A DNA stretch of 64,000 nucleotides from Cladorhizidae sp. MBARI D1340-BT2 (lineage: Eukaryota > Porifera > Demospongiae > Poecilosclerida > Cladorhizidae): contig JAQNBH010000048.1 in the NCBI GenBank assembly GCA_028752905.1, positions 372,001-436,000 on the forward strand, given 5' to 3'. Every line of letters starts with the position of its first letter. Position 1 is the stretch's first letter. Of this stretch, positions 37,803 to 51,444 are shown in pieces. The position numbers and the translations under genes were made by a program. A model generated the notes under the pieces. The model searched no databases, was not told where the DNA came from, and saw only the letters and a list, made by a program, of their open reading frames with translations.

Positions 37803-38710
37803 ATCAAGTAAGAGTACAATTCATAACTGCCCTAATTAACAAGACCAAAGTCCCAGATTTTGTCAACTGATAGAGAAGGCCCTTATCTGCAACATGTCAA
37901 CAGATTATCAATAAATGTAGTGGTTTTTCACTGGCAGGCCACCGCTTTGGCAACTGGAAAACGCCAGGAAAGATCGCAAACCTTACCACTTCAAATCACC
38001 ATAACTTGCTAATACTTAGAGTACTCAAAATTTTGGCACGTACAAAAGACAGATAATTAGAAGGGCTATCCGGTGATATAAAAATTATCTTTTTTGGGTA
38101 AAGTGTAGAAAAGTTATGAGCTTTACGGCAAAATAACAAGATTTTTGGGGGGGAAATGAGAAACATATAGACCAAATTAGGGCAAATATCAAGATAGAGA
38201 ACACACAATGAAACCTATCATTCGAATCATATCAAGTCCATTACAGTGAAGTGTGCAGAATATTATGGATGTTTGATATCAACAGAGAGCACAGGGAGAG
38301 ACCTATCTTAATAGCTATATATCAAGTTTATACAGTGAAGTGTGGAGAATCTATGAAGCTAACCTGTTTAGCATCAAGATAGAGAACACATAGAGAAACC
38401 TATCTTGTGATTCTATGTATGCAGAATATACGGATGTTTGGTATCAAGAGAGAGAACAGAGAGAGGCCTACCTTTAGAGCTATATATCAAGTCTATTCAG
38501 TGAAGTGTGGAGAATCTATGAAGCTAACATGTTCAGCTCAAGATAGAGAACACTGAGAGATACCTATCTTGCAAGTCCATTACAGTGAAGTGTGCAGAAT
38601 ATATGGATGTTTGGTATCAAGAGAGAGCACTTAGAGAGTCCTATCTTAATAGCTATACATCAAGTCTATTCAGTGAAGTGTGGATAATCTACGAAGCTAA
38701 CATGTTTAGC
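37803..38710 (+). repeat. Satellite monomer 42 (908 bp)
   Basis: Default tract, TA. First member of the five-monomer repeat. Confidence 0.96.
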
Positions 38711-39619
38711 ATCAAGTAAGAGTACAATTCATAACTGCCCTAATTAACAAGACCAAAGTCCCAGATTTTGTCAACTGATAGAGAAGGCCCTTATCTGCAA
38801 CATGTCAACAGATTATCAATAAATGTAGTGGTTTTTCACTGGCAGGCCACCGCTTTGGCAACTGGAAAACGCCAGGAAAGATCGCAAACCTTACCACTAC
38901 TTCAAATCACCATAACTTGCTAATACTTAGAGTACTCAAAATTTTGGCACGTACAAAAGACAGATAATTAGAAGGGCTATCCGGTGATATAAAAATTATC
39001 TTTTTTGGGTAAAGTGTAGAACAGTTATGAGCTTTACGGCAAAATAACAAGATTTTTGGGGGGAAAATGAGAAACATATAGACCAAATTAGGGCAAATAT
39101 CAAGATAGAGAACACACAATGAAACCTATCATTCGAATCATATCAAGTCCATTACAGTGAAGTGTGCAGAATATTATGGATGTTTGATATCAACAGAGAG
39201 CACAGGGAGAGACCTATCTTAATAGCTATATATCAAGTTTATACAGTGAAGTGTGGAGAATCTATGAAGCTAACCTGTTTAGCATCAAGATAGAGAACAC
39301 AGAGAAACCTATCTTGTGATTCTATGTATGCAGAATATATGGATGTTTGGTATCAAGAGAGAGAACAGAGAGAGGCCTACCTTTAGAGCTATATATCAAG
39401 TCTATTCAGTGAAGTGTGGAGAATCTATGAAGCTAACATGTTCAGCTCAAGATAGAGAACACTGAGAGATACCTATCTTGCAAGTCCATTACAGTGAAGT
39501 GTGCAGAATATATGGATGTTTGGTATCAAGAGAGAGCACTTAGAGAGTCCTATCTTAATAGCTATACATCAAGTCTATTCAGTGAAGTGTGGATAATCTA
39601 CGAAGCTAACATGTTTAGC
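38711..39619 (+). repeat. Satellite monomer 43 (909 bp)
   Basis: ACT, T5G6A4, no TA, TAGAACAG for TAGAAAAG, and ATATATGG for ATATACGG in A2 (39340). Shares this set with 48 and 60. Confidence 0.96.
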
Positions 39620-40527
39620 ATCAAGTAAGAGTACAATTCATAACTGCCCTAATTAACAAGACCAAAGTCCCAGATTTTGTCAACTGATAGAGAAGGCCCT
39701 TATCTGCAACATGTCAACAGATTATCAATAAATGTAGTGGTTTTTCACTGGCAGGCCACCGCTTTGGCAACTGGAAAACGCCAGGAAAGATCGCAAACCT
39801 TACCACTTCAAATCACCATAACTTGCTAATACTTAGAGTACTCAAAATTTTGGCACGTACAAAAGACAGATAATTAGAAGGGCTATCCGGTGATATAAAA
39901 ATTATCTTTTTTGGGTAAAGTGTAGAAAAGTTATGAGCTTTACGGCAAAATAACAAGATTTTTGGGGGGGAAATGAGAAACATATAGACCAAATTAGGGC
40001 AAATATCAAGATAGAGAACACACAATGAAACCTATCATTCGAATCATATCAAGTCCATTACAGTGAAGTGTGCAGAATATTATGGATGTTTGATATCAAC
40101 AGAGAGCACAGGGAGAGACCTATCTTAATAGCTATATATCAAGTTTATACAGTGAAGTGTGGAGAATCTATGAAGCTAACCTGTTTAGCATCAAGATAGA
40201 GAACACATAGAGAAACCTATCTTGTGATTCTATGTATGCAGAATATACGGATGTTTGGTATCAAGAGAGAGAACAGAGAGAGGCCTACCTTTAGAGCTAT
40301 ATATCAAGTCTATTCAGTGAAGTGTGGAGAATCTATGAAGCTAACATGTTCAGCTCAAGATAGAGAACACTGAGAGATACCTATCTTGCAAGTCCATTAC
40401 AGTGAAGTGTGCAGAATATATGGATGTTTGGTATCAAGAGAGAGCACTTAGAGAGTCCTATCTTAATAGCTATACATCAAGTCTATTCAGTGAAGTGTGG
40501 ATAATCTACGAAGCTAACATGTTTAGC
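39620..40527 (+). repeat. Satellite monomer 44 (908 bp)
   Basis: Default tract, TA. Pentamer position 3. Confidence 0.96.
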
Positions 40528-41439
40528 ATCAAGTAAGAGTACAATTCATAACTGCCCTAATTAACAAGACCAAAGTCCCAGATTTTGTCAACTGATAGAG
40601 AAGGCCCTTATCTGCAACATGTCAACAGATTATCAATAAATGTAGTGGTTTTTCACTGGCAGGCCACCGCTTTGGCAACTGGAAAACGCCAGGAAAGATC
40701 GCAAACCTTACCACTTCAAATCACCATAACTTGCTAATACTTAGAGTACTCAAAATTTTGGCACGTACAAAAGACAGATAATTAGAAGGGCTATCCGGTG
40801 ATATAAAAATTATCTTTTTTGGGTAAAGTGTAGAAAAGTTATGAGCTTTACGGCAAAATAACAAGATTTTTGGGGGGGAAATGAGAAACATATATATAGA
40901 CCAAATTAGGGCAAATATCAAGATAGAGAACACACAATGAAACCTATCATTCGAATCATATCAAGTCCATTACAGTGAAGTGTGCAGAATATTATGGATG
41001 TTTGATATCAACAGAGAGCACAGGGAGAGACCTATCTTAATAGCTATATATCAAGTTTATACAGTGAAGTGTGGAGAATCTATGAAGCTAACCTGTTTAG
41101 CATCAAGATAGAGAACACATAGAGAAACCTATCTTGTGATTCTATGTATGCAGAATATACGGATGTTTGGTATCAAGAGAGAGAACAGAGAGAGGCCTAC
41201 CTTTAGAGCTATATATCAAGTCTATTCAGTGAAGTGTGGAGAATCTATGAAGCTAACATGTTCAGCTCAAGATAGAGAACACTGAGAGATACCTATCTTG
41301 CAAGTCCATTACAGTGAAGTGTGCAGAATATATGGATGTTTGGTATCAAGAGAGAGCACTTAGAGAGTCCTATCTTAATAGCTATACATCAAGTCTATTC
41401 AGTGAAGTGTGGATAATCTACGAAGCTAACATGTTTAGC
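40528..41439 (+). repeat. Satellite monomer 45 (912 bp)
   Basis: TATA, TA. Pentamer position 4 and first copy of the left block of the 10,917-bp-offset duplication. Confidence 0.96.
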
Positions 41440-42348
41440 ATCAAGTAAGAGTACAATTCATAACTGCCCTAATTAACAAGACCAAAGTCCCAGATTTTGT
41501 CAACTGATAGAGAAGGCCCTTATCTGCAACATGTCAACAGATTATCAATAAATGTAGTGGTTTTTCACTGGCAGGCCACCGCTTTGGCAACTGGAAAACG
41601 CCAGGAAAGATCGCAAACCTTACCACTACTTCAAATCAACATAACTTGCTAATACTTAGAGTACTCAAAATTTTGGCACGTACAAAAGACAGATAATTAG
41701 AAGGGCTATCCGGTGATATAAAAATTATCTTTTTTGGGTAAAGTGTAGAAAAGTTATGAGCTTTACGGCAAAATAACAAGATTTTTGGGGGAAAAATGAG
41801 AAACATATAGACCAAATTAGGGCAAATATCAAGATAGAGAACACACAATGAAACCTATCATTCGAATCATATCAAGTCCATTACAGTGAAGTGTGCAGAA
41901 TATTATGGATGTTTGATATCAACAGAGAGCACAGGGAGAGACCTATCTTAATAGCTATATATCAAGTTTATACAGTGAAGTGTGGAGAATCTATGAAGCT
42001 AACCTGTTTAGCATCAAGATAGAGAACACAGAGAAACCTATCTTGTGATTCTATGTATGCAGAATATACGGATGTTTGGTATCAAGAGAGAGAACAGAGA
42101 GAGGCCTACCTTTAGAGCTATATATCAAGTCTATTCAGTGAAGTGTGGAGAATCTATGAAGCTAACATGTTCAGCTCAAGATAGAGAACACTGAGAGATA
42201 CCTATCTTGCAAGTCCATTACAGTGAAGTGTTCAGAATATATGGATGTTTGGTATCAAGAGAGAGCACTTAGAGAGTCCTATCTTAATAGCTATACATCA
42301 AGTCTATTCAGTGAAGTGTGGATAATCTACGAAGCTAACATGTTTAGC
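41440..42348 (+). repeat. Satellite monomer 46 (909 bp)
   Basis: ACT, CAACAT, tract T5G5A5, no TA, GTGTTCAG at 42232. Counterpart 58 shares all of these except GTGTTCAG. Confidence 0.96.
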
Positions 42349-43256
42349 ATCAAGTAAGAGTACAATTCATAACTGCCCTAATTAACAAGACCAAAGTCCC
42401 AGATTTTGTCAACTGATAGAGAAGGCCCTTATCTGCAACATGTCAACAGATTATCAATAAATGTAGTGGTTTTTCACTGGCAGGCCACCGCTTTGGCAAC
42501 TGGAAAACGCCAGGAAAGATCGCAAACCTTACCACTTCAAATCACCATAACTTGCTAATACTTAGAGTACTCAAAATTTTGGCACGTACAAAAGACAGAT
42601 AATTAGAAGGGCTATCCGGTGATATAAAAATTATCTTTTTTGGGTAAAGTGTAGAAAAGTTATGAGCTTTACGGCAAAATAACAAGATTTTTGGGGGGGA
42701 AATGAGAAACATATAGACCAAATTAGGGCAAATATCAAGATAGAGAACACACAATGAAACCTATCATTCGAATCATATCAAGTCCATTACAGTGAAGTGT
42801 GCAGAATATTATGGATGTTTGATATCAACAGAGAGCACAGGGAGAGACCTATCTTAATAGCTATATATCAAGTTTATACAGTGAAGTGTGGAGAATCTAT
42901 GAAGCTAACCTGTTTAGCATCAAGATAGAGAACACATAGAGAAACCTATCTTGTGATTCTATGTATGCAGAATATACGGATGTTTGGTATCAAGAGAGAG
43001 AACAGAGAGAGGCCTACCTTTAGAGCTATATATCAAGTCTATTCAGTGAAGTGTGGAGAATCTATGAAGCTAACATGTTCAGCTCAAGATAGAGAACACT
43101 GAGAGATACCTATCTTGCAAGTCCATTACAGTGAAGTGTGCAGAATATATGGATGTTTGGTATCAAGAGAGAGCACTTAGAGAGTCCTATCTTAATAGCT
43201 ATACATCAAGTCTATTCAGTGAAGTGTGGATAATCTACGAAGCTAACATGTTTAGC
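42349..43256 (+). repeat. Satellite monomer 47 (908 bp)
   Basis: Default tract, TA. Counterpart 59 differs by a T4G7A4 tract. Confidence 0.96.
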
Positions 43257-44165
43257 ATCAAGTAAGAGTACAATTCATAACTGCCCTAATTAACAAGACC
43301 AAAGTCCCAGATTTTGTCAACTGATAGAGAAGGCCCTTATCTGCAACATGTCAACAGATTATCAATAAATGTAGTGGTTTTTCACTGGCAGGCCACCGCT
43401 TTGGCAACTGGAAAACGCCAGGAAAGATCGCAAACCTTACCACTACTTCAAATCACCATAACTTGCTAATACTTAGAGTACTCAAAATTTTGGCACGTAC
43501 AAAAGACAGATAATTAGAAGGGCTATCCGGTGATATAAAAATTATCTTTTTTGGGTAAAGTGTAGAACAGTTATGAGCTTTACGGCAAAATAACAAGATT
43601 TTTGGGGGGAAAATGAGAAACATATAGACCAAATTAGGGCAAATATCAAGATAGAGAACACACAATGAAACCTATCATTCGAATCATATCAAGTCCATTA
43701 CAGTGAAGTGTGCAGAATATTATGGATGTTTGATATCAACAGAGAGCACAGGGAGAGACCTATCTTAATAGCTATATATCAAGTTTATACAGTGAAGTGT
43801 GGAGAATCTATGAAGCTAACCTGTTTAGCATCAAGATAGAGAACACAGAGAAACCTATCTTGTGATTCTATGTATGCAGAATATATGGATGTTTGGTATC
43901 AAGAGAGAGAACAGAGAGAGGCCTACCTTTAGAGCTATATATCAAGTCTATTCAGTGAAGTGTGGAGAATCTATGAAGCTAACATGTTCAGCTCAAGATA
44001 GAGAACACTGAGAGATACCTATCTTGCAAGTCCATTACAGTGAAGTGTGCAGAATATATGGATGTTTGGTATCAAGAGAGAGCACTTAGAGAGTCCTATC
44101 TTAATAGCTATACATCAAGTCTATTCAGTGAAGTGTGGATAATCTACGAAGCTAACATGTTTAGC
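43257..44165 (+). repeat. Satellite monomer 48 (909 bp)
   Basis: ACT, T5G6A4, no TA, TAGAACAG, ATATATGG in A2 (43886). Confidence 0.96.
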
Positions 44166-45073
44166 ATCAAGTAAGAGTACAATTCATAACTGCCCTAATT
44201 AACAAGACCAAAGTCCCAGATTTTGTCAACTGATAGAGAAGGCCCTTATCTGCAACATGTCAACAGATTATCAATAAATGTAGTGGTTTTTCACTGGCAG
44301 GCCACCGCTTTGGCAACTGGAAAACGCCAGGAAAGATCGCAAACCTTACCACTTCAAATCACCATAACTTGCTAATACTTAGAGTACTCAAAATTTTGGC
44401 ACGTACAAAAGACAGATAATTAGAAGGGCTATCCGGTGATATAAAAATTATCTTTTTTGGGTAAAGTGTAGAAAAGTTATGAGCTTTACGGCAAAATAAC
44501 AAGATTTTTGGGGGGGAAATGAGAAACATATAGACCAAATTAGGGCAAATATCAAGATAGAGAACACACAATGAAACCTATCATTCGAATCATATCAAGT
44601 CCATTACAGTGAAGTGTGCAGAATATTATGGATGTTTGATATCAACAGAGAGCACAGGGAGAGACCTATCTTAATAGCTATATATCAAGTTTATACAGTG
44701 AAGTGTGGAGAATCTATGAAGCTAACCTGTTTAGCATCAAGATAGAGAACACATAGAGAAACCTATCTTGTGATTCTATGTATGCAGAATATACGGATGT
44801 TTGGTATCAAGAGAGAGAACAGAGAGAGGCCTACCTTTAGAGCTATATATCAAGTCTATTCAGTGAAGTGTGGAGAATCTATGAAGCTAACATGTTCAGC
44901 TCAAGATAGAGAACACTGAGAGATACCTATCTTGCAAGTCCATTACAGTGAAGTGTGCAGAATATATGGATGTTTGGTATCAAGAGAGAGCACTTAGAGA
45001 GTCCTATCTTAATAGCTATACATCAAGTCTATTCAGTGAAGTGTGGATAATCTACGAAGCTAACATGTTTAGC
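44166..45073 (+). repeat. Satellite monomer 49 (908 bp)
   Basis: Default tract, TA. Pentamer position 3. Confidence 0.96.
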
Positions 45074-45985
45074 ATCAAGTAAGAGTACAATTCATAACTG
45101 CCCTAATTAACAAGACCAAAGTCCCAGATTTTGTCAACTGATAGAGAAGGCCCTTATCTGCAACATGTCAACAGATTATCAATAAATGTAGTGGTTTTTC
45201 ACTGGCAGGCCACCGCTTTGGCAACTGGAAAACGCCAGGAAAGATCGCAAACCTTACCACTTCAAATCACCATAACTTGCTAATACTTAGAGTACTCAAA
45301 ATTTTGGCACGTATAAAAGACAGATAATTAGAAGGGCTATCCGGTGATATAAAAATTATCTTTTTTGGGTAAAGTGTAGAAAAGTTATGAGCTTTACGGC
45401 AAAATAACAAGATTTTTGGGGGGGAAATGAGAAACATATATATAGACCAAATTAGGGCAAATATCAAGATAGAGAACACACAATGAAACCTATCATTCGA
45501 ATCATATCAAGTCCATTACAGTGAAGTGTGCAGAATATTATGGATGTTTGATATCAACAGAGAGCACAGGGAGAGACCTATCTTAATAGCTATATATCAA
45601 GTTTATACAGTGAAGTGTGGAGAATCTATGAAGCTAACCTGTTTAGCATCAAGATAGAGAACACATAGAGAAACCTATCTTGTGATTCTATGTATGCAGA
45701 ATATACGGATGTTTGGTATCAAGAGAGAGAACAGAGAGAGGCCTACCTTTAGAGCTATATATCAAGTCTATTCAGTGAAGTGTGGAGAATCTATGAAGCT
45801 AACATGTTCAGCTCAAGATAGAGAACACTGAGAGATACCTATCTTGCAAGTCCATTACAGTGAAGTGTGCAGAATATATGGATGTTTGGTATCAAGAGAG
45901 AGCACTTAGAGAGTCCTATCTTAATAGCTATACATCAAGTCTATTCAGTGAAGTGTGGATAATCTACGAAGCTAACATGTTTAGC
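45074..45985 (+). repeat. Satellite monomer 50 (912 bp)
   Basis: TATA, TA, and a private C-to-T at 45314 (GTATAAAAG) found elsewhere only in monomer 62. Confidence 0.96.
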
Positions 45986-46894
45986 ATCAAGTAAGAGTAC
46001 AATTCATAACTGCCCTAATTAACAAGACCAAAGTCCCAGATTTTGTCAACTGATAGAGAAGGCCCTTATCTGCAACATGTCAACAGATTATCAATAAATG
46101 TAGTGGTTTTTCACTGGCAGGCCACCGCTTTGGCAACTGGAAAACGCCAGGAAAGATCGCAAACCTTACCACTACTTCAAATCACCATAACTTGCTAATA
46201 CTTAGAGTACTCAAAATTTTGGCACGTACAAAAGACAGATAATTAGAAGGGCTATCCGGTGATATAAAAATTATCTTTTTTGGGTAAAGTGTAGAAAAGT
46301 TATGAGCTTTACGGCAAAATAACAAGATTTTTGGGGGGAAAATGAGAAACATATAGACCAAATTAGGGCAAATATCAAGATAGAGAACACACAATGAAAC
46401 CTATCATTCGAATCATATCAAGTCCATTACAGTGAAGTGTGCAGAATATTATGGATGTTTGATATCAACAGAGAGCACAGGGAGAGACCTATCTTAATAG
46501 CTATATATCAAGTTTATACAGTGAAGTGTGGAGAATCTATGAAGCTAACCTGTTTAGCATCAAGATAGAGAACACAGAGAAACCTATCTTGTGATTCTAT
46601 GTATGCAGAATATACGGATGTTTGGTATCAAGAGAGAGAACAGAGAGAGGCCTACCTTTAGAGCTATATATCAAGTCTATTCAGTGAAGTGTGGAGAATC
46701 TATGAAGCTAACATGTTCAGCTCAAGATAGAGAACACTGAGAGATACCTATCTTGCAAGTCCATTACAGTGAAGTGTGCAGAATATATGGATGTTTGGTA
46801 TCAAGAGAGAGCACTTAGAGAGTCCTATCTTAATAGCTATACATCAAGTCTATTCAGTGAAGTGTGGATAATCTACGAAGCTAACATGTTTAGC
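45986..46894 (+). repeat. Satellite monomer 51 (909 bp)
   Basis: ACT with CACCAT, T5G6A4, no TA. Pentamer position 5; unlike 46 it lacks CAACAT. Confidence 0.96.
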
Positions 46895-47805
46895 ATCAAG
46901 TAAGAGTACAATTCATAACTGCCCTAATTAACAAGACCAAAGTCCCAGATTTTGTCAACTGATAGAGAAGGCCCTTATCTGCAACATGTCAACAGATTAT
47001 CAATAAATGTAGTGGTTTTTCACTGGCAGGCCACCGCTTTGGCAACTGGAAAACGCCAGGAAAGATCGCAAACCTTACCACTACTTCAAATCACCATAAC
47101 TTGCTAATACTTAGAGTACTCAAAATTTTGGCACGTACAAAAGACAGATAATTAGAAGGGCTATCCGGTGATATAAAAATTATCTTTTTTGGGTAAAGTG
47201 TAGAAAAGTTATGAGCTTTACGGCAAAATAACAAGATTTTTGGGGGGGAAATGAGAAACATATAGACCAAATTAGGGCAAATATCAAGATAGAGAACACA
47301 CAATGAAACCTATCATTCGAATCATATCAAGTCCATTACAGTGAAGTGTGCAGAATATTATGGATGTTTGATATCAACAGAGAGCACAGGGAGAGACCTA
47401 TCTTAATAGCTATATATCAAGTTTATACAGTGAAGTGTGGAGAATCTATGAAGCTAACCTGTTTAGCATCAAGATAGAGAACACATAGAGAAACCTATCT
47501 TGTGATTCTATGTATGCAGAATATACGGATGTTTGGTATCAAGAGAGAGAACAGAGAGAGGCCTACCTTTAGAGCTATATATCAAGTCTATTCAGTGAAG
47601 TGTGGAGAATCTATGAAGCTAACATGTTCAGCTCAAGATAGAGAACACTGAGAGATACCTATCTTGCAAGTCCATTACAGTGAAGTGTGCAGAATATATG
47701 GATGTTTGGTATCAAGAGAGAGCACTTAGAGAGTCCTATCTTAATAGCTATACATCAAGTCTATTCAGTGAAGTGTGGATAATCTACGAAGCTAACATGT
47801 TTAGC
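46895..47805 (+). repeat. Satellite monomer 52 (911 bp)
   Basis: ACT, TA, default tract. Start of a run of ACT copies. Confidence 0.96.
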
Positions 47806-48716
47806 ATCAAGTAAGAGTACAATTCATAACTGCCCTAATTAACAAGACCAAAGTCCCAGATTTTGTCAACTGATAGAGAAGGCCCTTATCTGCAACATGT
47901 CAACAGATTATCAATAAATGTAGTGGTTTTTCACTGGCAGGCCACCGCTTTGGCAACTGGAAAACGCCAGGAAAGATCGCAAACCTTACCACTACTTCAA
48001 ATCACCATAACTTGCTAATACTTAGAGTACTCAAAATTTTGGCACGTACAAAAGACAGATAATTAGAAGGGCTATCCGGTGATATAAAAATTATCTTTTT
48101 TGGGTAAAGTGTAGAAAAGTTATGAGCTTTACGGCAAAATAACAAGATTTTTGGGGGGGAAATGAGAAACATATAGACCAAATTAGGGCAAATATCAAGA
48201 TAGAGAACACACAATGAAACCTATCATTCGAATCATATCAAGTCCATTACAGTGAAGTGTGCAGAATATTATGGATGTTTGATATCAACAGAGAGCACAG
48301 GGAGAGACCTATCTTAATAGCTATATATCAAGTTTATACAGTGAAGTGTGGAGAATCTATGAAGCTAACCTGTTTAGCATCAAGATAGAGAACACATAGA
48401 GAAACCTATCTTGTGATTCTATGTATGCAGAATATACGGATGTTTGGTATCAAGAGAGAGAACAGAGAGAGGCCTACCTTTAGAGCTATATATCAAGTCT
48501 ATTCAGTGAAGTGTGGAGAATCTATGAAGCTAACATGTTCAGCTCAAGATAGAGAACACTGAGAGATACCTATCTTGCAAGTCCATTACAGTGAAGTGTG
48601 CAGAATATATGGATGTTTGGTATCAAGAGAGAGCACTTAGAGAGTCCTATCTTAATAGCTATACATCAAGTCTATTCAGTGAAGTGTGGATAATCTACGA
48701 AGCTAACATGTTTAGC
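47806..48716 (+). repeat. Satellite monomer 53 (911 bp)
   Basis: ACT, TA, default tract, with no marker seen that separates it from monomer 52. Confidence 0.96.
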
Positions 48717-49625
48717 ATCAAGTAAGAGTACAATTCATAACTGCCCTAATTAACAAGACCAAAGTCCCAGATTTTGTCAACTGATAGAGAAGGCCCTTAT
48801 CTGCAACATGTCAACAGATTATCAATAAATGTAGTGGTTTTTCACTGGCAGGCCACCGCTTTGGCAACTGGAAAACGCCAGGAAAGATCGCAAACCTTAC
48901 CACTACTTCAAATCAACATAACTTGCTAATACTTAGAGTACTCAAAATTTTGGCACGTACAAAAGACAGATAATTAGAAGGGCTATCCGGTGATATAAAA
49001 ATTATCTTTTTTGGGTAAAGTGTAGAAAAGTTATGAGCTTTACGGCAAAATAACAAGATTTTTGGGGGGAAAATGAGAAACATATAGACCAAATTAGGGC
49101 AAATATCAAGATAGAGAACACACAATGAAACCTATCATTCGAATCATATCAAGTCCATTACAGTGAAGTGTGCAGAATATTATGGATGTTTGATATCAAC
49201 AGAGAGCACAGGGAGAGACCTATCTTAATAGCTATATATCAAGTTTATACAGTGAAGTGTGGAGAATCTATGAAGCTAACCTGTTTAGCATCAAGATAGA
49301 GAACACAGAGAAACCTATCTTGTGATTCTATGTATGCAGAATATACGGATGTTTGGTATCAAGAGAGAGAACAGAGAGAGGCCTACCTTTAGAGCTATAT
49401 ATCAAGTCTATTCAGTGAAGTGTGGAGAATCTATGAAGCTAACATGTTCAGCTCAAGATAGAGAACACTGAGAGATACCTATCTTGCAAGTCCATTACAG
49501 TGAAGTGTGCAGAATATATGGATGTTTGGTATCAAGAGAGAGCACTTAGAGAGTCCTATCTTAATAGCTATACATCAAGTCTATTCAGTGAAGTGTGGAT
49601 AATCTACGAAGCTAACATGTTTAGC
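48717..49625 (+). repeat. Satellite monomer 54 (909 bp)
   Basis: ACT, CAACAT, T5G6A4, no TA. Its 5' part matches hybrid monomer 66. Confidence 0.96.
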
Positions 49626-50533
49626 ATCAAGTAAGAGTACAATTCATAACTGCCCTAATTAACAAGACCAAAGTCCCAGATTTTGTCAACTGATAGAGAA
49701 GGCCCTTATCTGCAACATGTCAACAGATTATCAATAAATGTAGTGGTTTTTCACTGGCAGGCCACCGCTTTGGCAACTGGAAAACGCCAGGAAAGATCGC
49801 AAACCTTACCACTTCAAATCACCATAACTTGCTAATACTTAGAGTACTCAAAATTTTGGCACGTACAAAAGACAGATAATTAGAAGGGCTATCCGGTGAT
49901 ATAAAAATTATCTTTTTTGGGTAAAGTGTAGAAAAGTTATGAGCTTTACGGCAAAATAACAAGATTTTTGGGGGGGAAATGAGAAACATATAGACCAAAT
50001 TAGGGCAAATATCAAGATAGAGAACACACAATGAAACCTATCATTCGAATCATATCAAGTCCATTACAGTGAAGTGTGCAGAATATTATGGATGTTTGAT
50101 ATCAACAGAGAGCACAGGGAGAGACCTATCTTAATAGCTATATATCAAGTTTATACAGTGAAGTGTGGAGAATCTATGAAGCTAACCTGTTTAGCATCAA
50201 GATAGAGAACACATAGAGAAACCTATCTTGTGATTCTATGTATGCAGAATATACGGATGTTTGGTATCAAGAGAGAGAACAGAGAGAGGCCTACCTTTAG
50301 AGCTATATATCAAGTCTATTCAGTGAAGTGTGGAGAATCTATGAAGCTAACATGTTCAGCTCAAGATAGAGAACACTGAGAGATACCTATCTTGCAAGTC
50401 CATTACAGTGAAGTGTGCAGAATATATGGATGTTTGGTATCAAGAGAGAGCACTTAGAGAGTCCTATCTTAATAGCTATACATCAAGTCTATTCAGTGAA
50501 GTGTGGATAATCTACGAAGCTAACATGTTTAGC
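49626..50533 (+). repeat. Satellite monomer 55 (908 bp)
   Basis: No ACT, default tract, TA. Its 3' part matches hybrid monomer 66. Confidence 0.96.
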
Positions 50534-51444
50534 ATCAAGTAAGAGTACAATTCATAACTGCCCTAATTAACAAGACCAAAGTCCCAGATTTTGTCAACTG
50601 ATAGAGAAGGCCCTTATCTGCAACATGTCAACAGATTATCAATAAATGTAGTGGTTTTTCACTGGCAGGCCACCGCTTTGGCAACTGGAAAACGCCAGGA
50701 AAGATCGCAAACCTTACCACTACTTCAAATCACCATAACTTGCTAATACTTAGAGTACTCAAAATTTTGGCACGTACAAAAGACAGATAATTAGAAGGGC
50801 TATCCGGTGATATAAAAATTATCTTTTTTGGGTAAAGTGTAGAAAAGTTATGAGCTTTACGGCAAAATAACAAGATTTTTGGGGGGAAAATGAGAAACAT
50901 ATAGACCAAATTAGGGCAAATATCAAGATAGAGAACACACAATGAAACCTATCATTCGAATCATATCAAGTCCATTACAGTGAAGTGTGCAGAATATTAT
51001 GGATGTTTGATATCAACAGAGAGCACAGGGAGAGACCTATCTTAATAGCTATATATAAAGTTTATACAGTGAAGTGTGGAGAATCTATGAAGCTAACCTG
51101 TTTAGCATCAAGATAGAGAACACATAGAGAAACCTATCTTGTGATTCTATGTATGCAGAATATACGGATGTTTGGTATCAAGAGAGAGAACAGAGAGAGG
51201 CCTACCTTTAGAGCTATATATCAAGTCTATTCAGTGAAGTGTGGAGAATCTATGAAGCTAACATGTTCAGCTCAAGATAGAGAACACTGAGAGATACCTA
51301 TCTTGCAAGTCCATTACAGTGAAGTGTGCAGAATATATGGATGTTTGGTATCAAGAGAGAGCACTTAGAGAGTCCTATCTTAATAGCTATACATCAAGTC
51401 TATTCAGTGAAGTGTGGATAATCTACGAAGCTAACATGTTTAGC
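50534..51444 (+). repeat. Satellite monomer 56 (911 bp)
   Basis: ACT, T5G6A4 and TA together. Private C-to-A at 51057 (ATATATAAAG in B1), shared only with monomer 67. Confidence 0.96.

Larger units (their letters stand above)
37803..42348 (+). repeat. Five-monomer higher-order repeat, copy 1 (42-46)
   Basis: 4,546 bp (908+909+908+912+909): default, ACT with TAGAACAG, default, TATA, ACT with a G-poor tract. Confidence 0.88.
42349..46894 (+). repeat. Five-monomer higher-order repeat, copy 2 (47-51)
   Basis: Directly tandem to copy 1 with the same length series, 4,546 bp. The fifth monomer differs (CACCAT and T5G6A4 instead of CAACAT and T5G5A5). Confidence 0.88.
40528..48716 (+). repeat. Higher-order duplication D2, left copy (monomers 45-53)
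   Basis: Nine monomers with lengths 912, 909, 908, 909, 908, 912, 909, 911, 911, repeated at 51445-59633, offset 10,917 bp (twelve monomers). Private shared marker: GTATAAAAG at 45314/56231. The match continues into the start of monomers 54/66. Confidence 0.9.
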
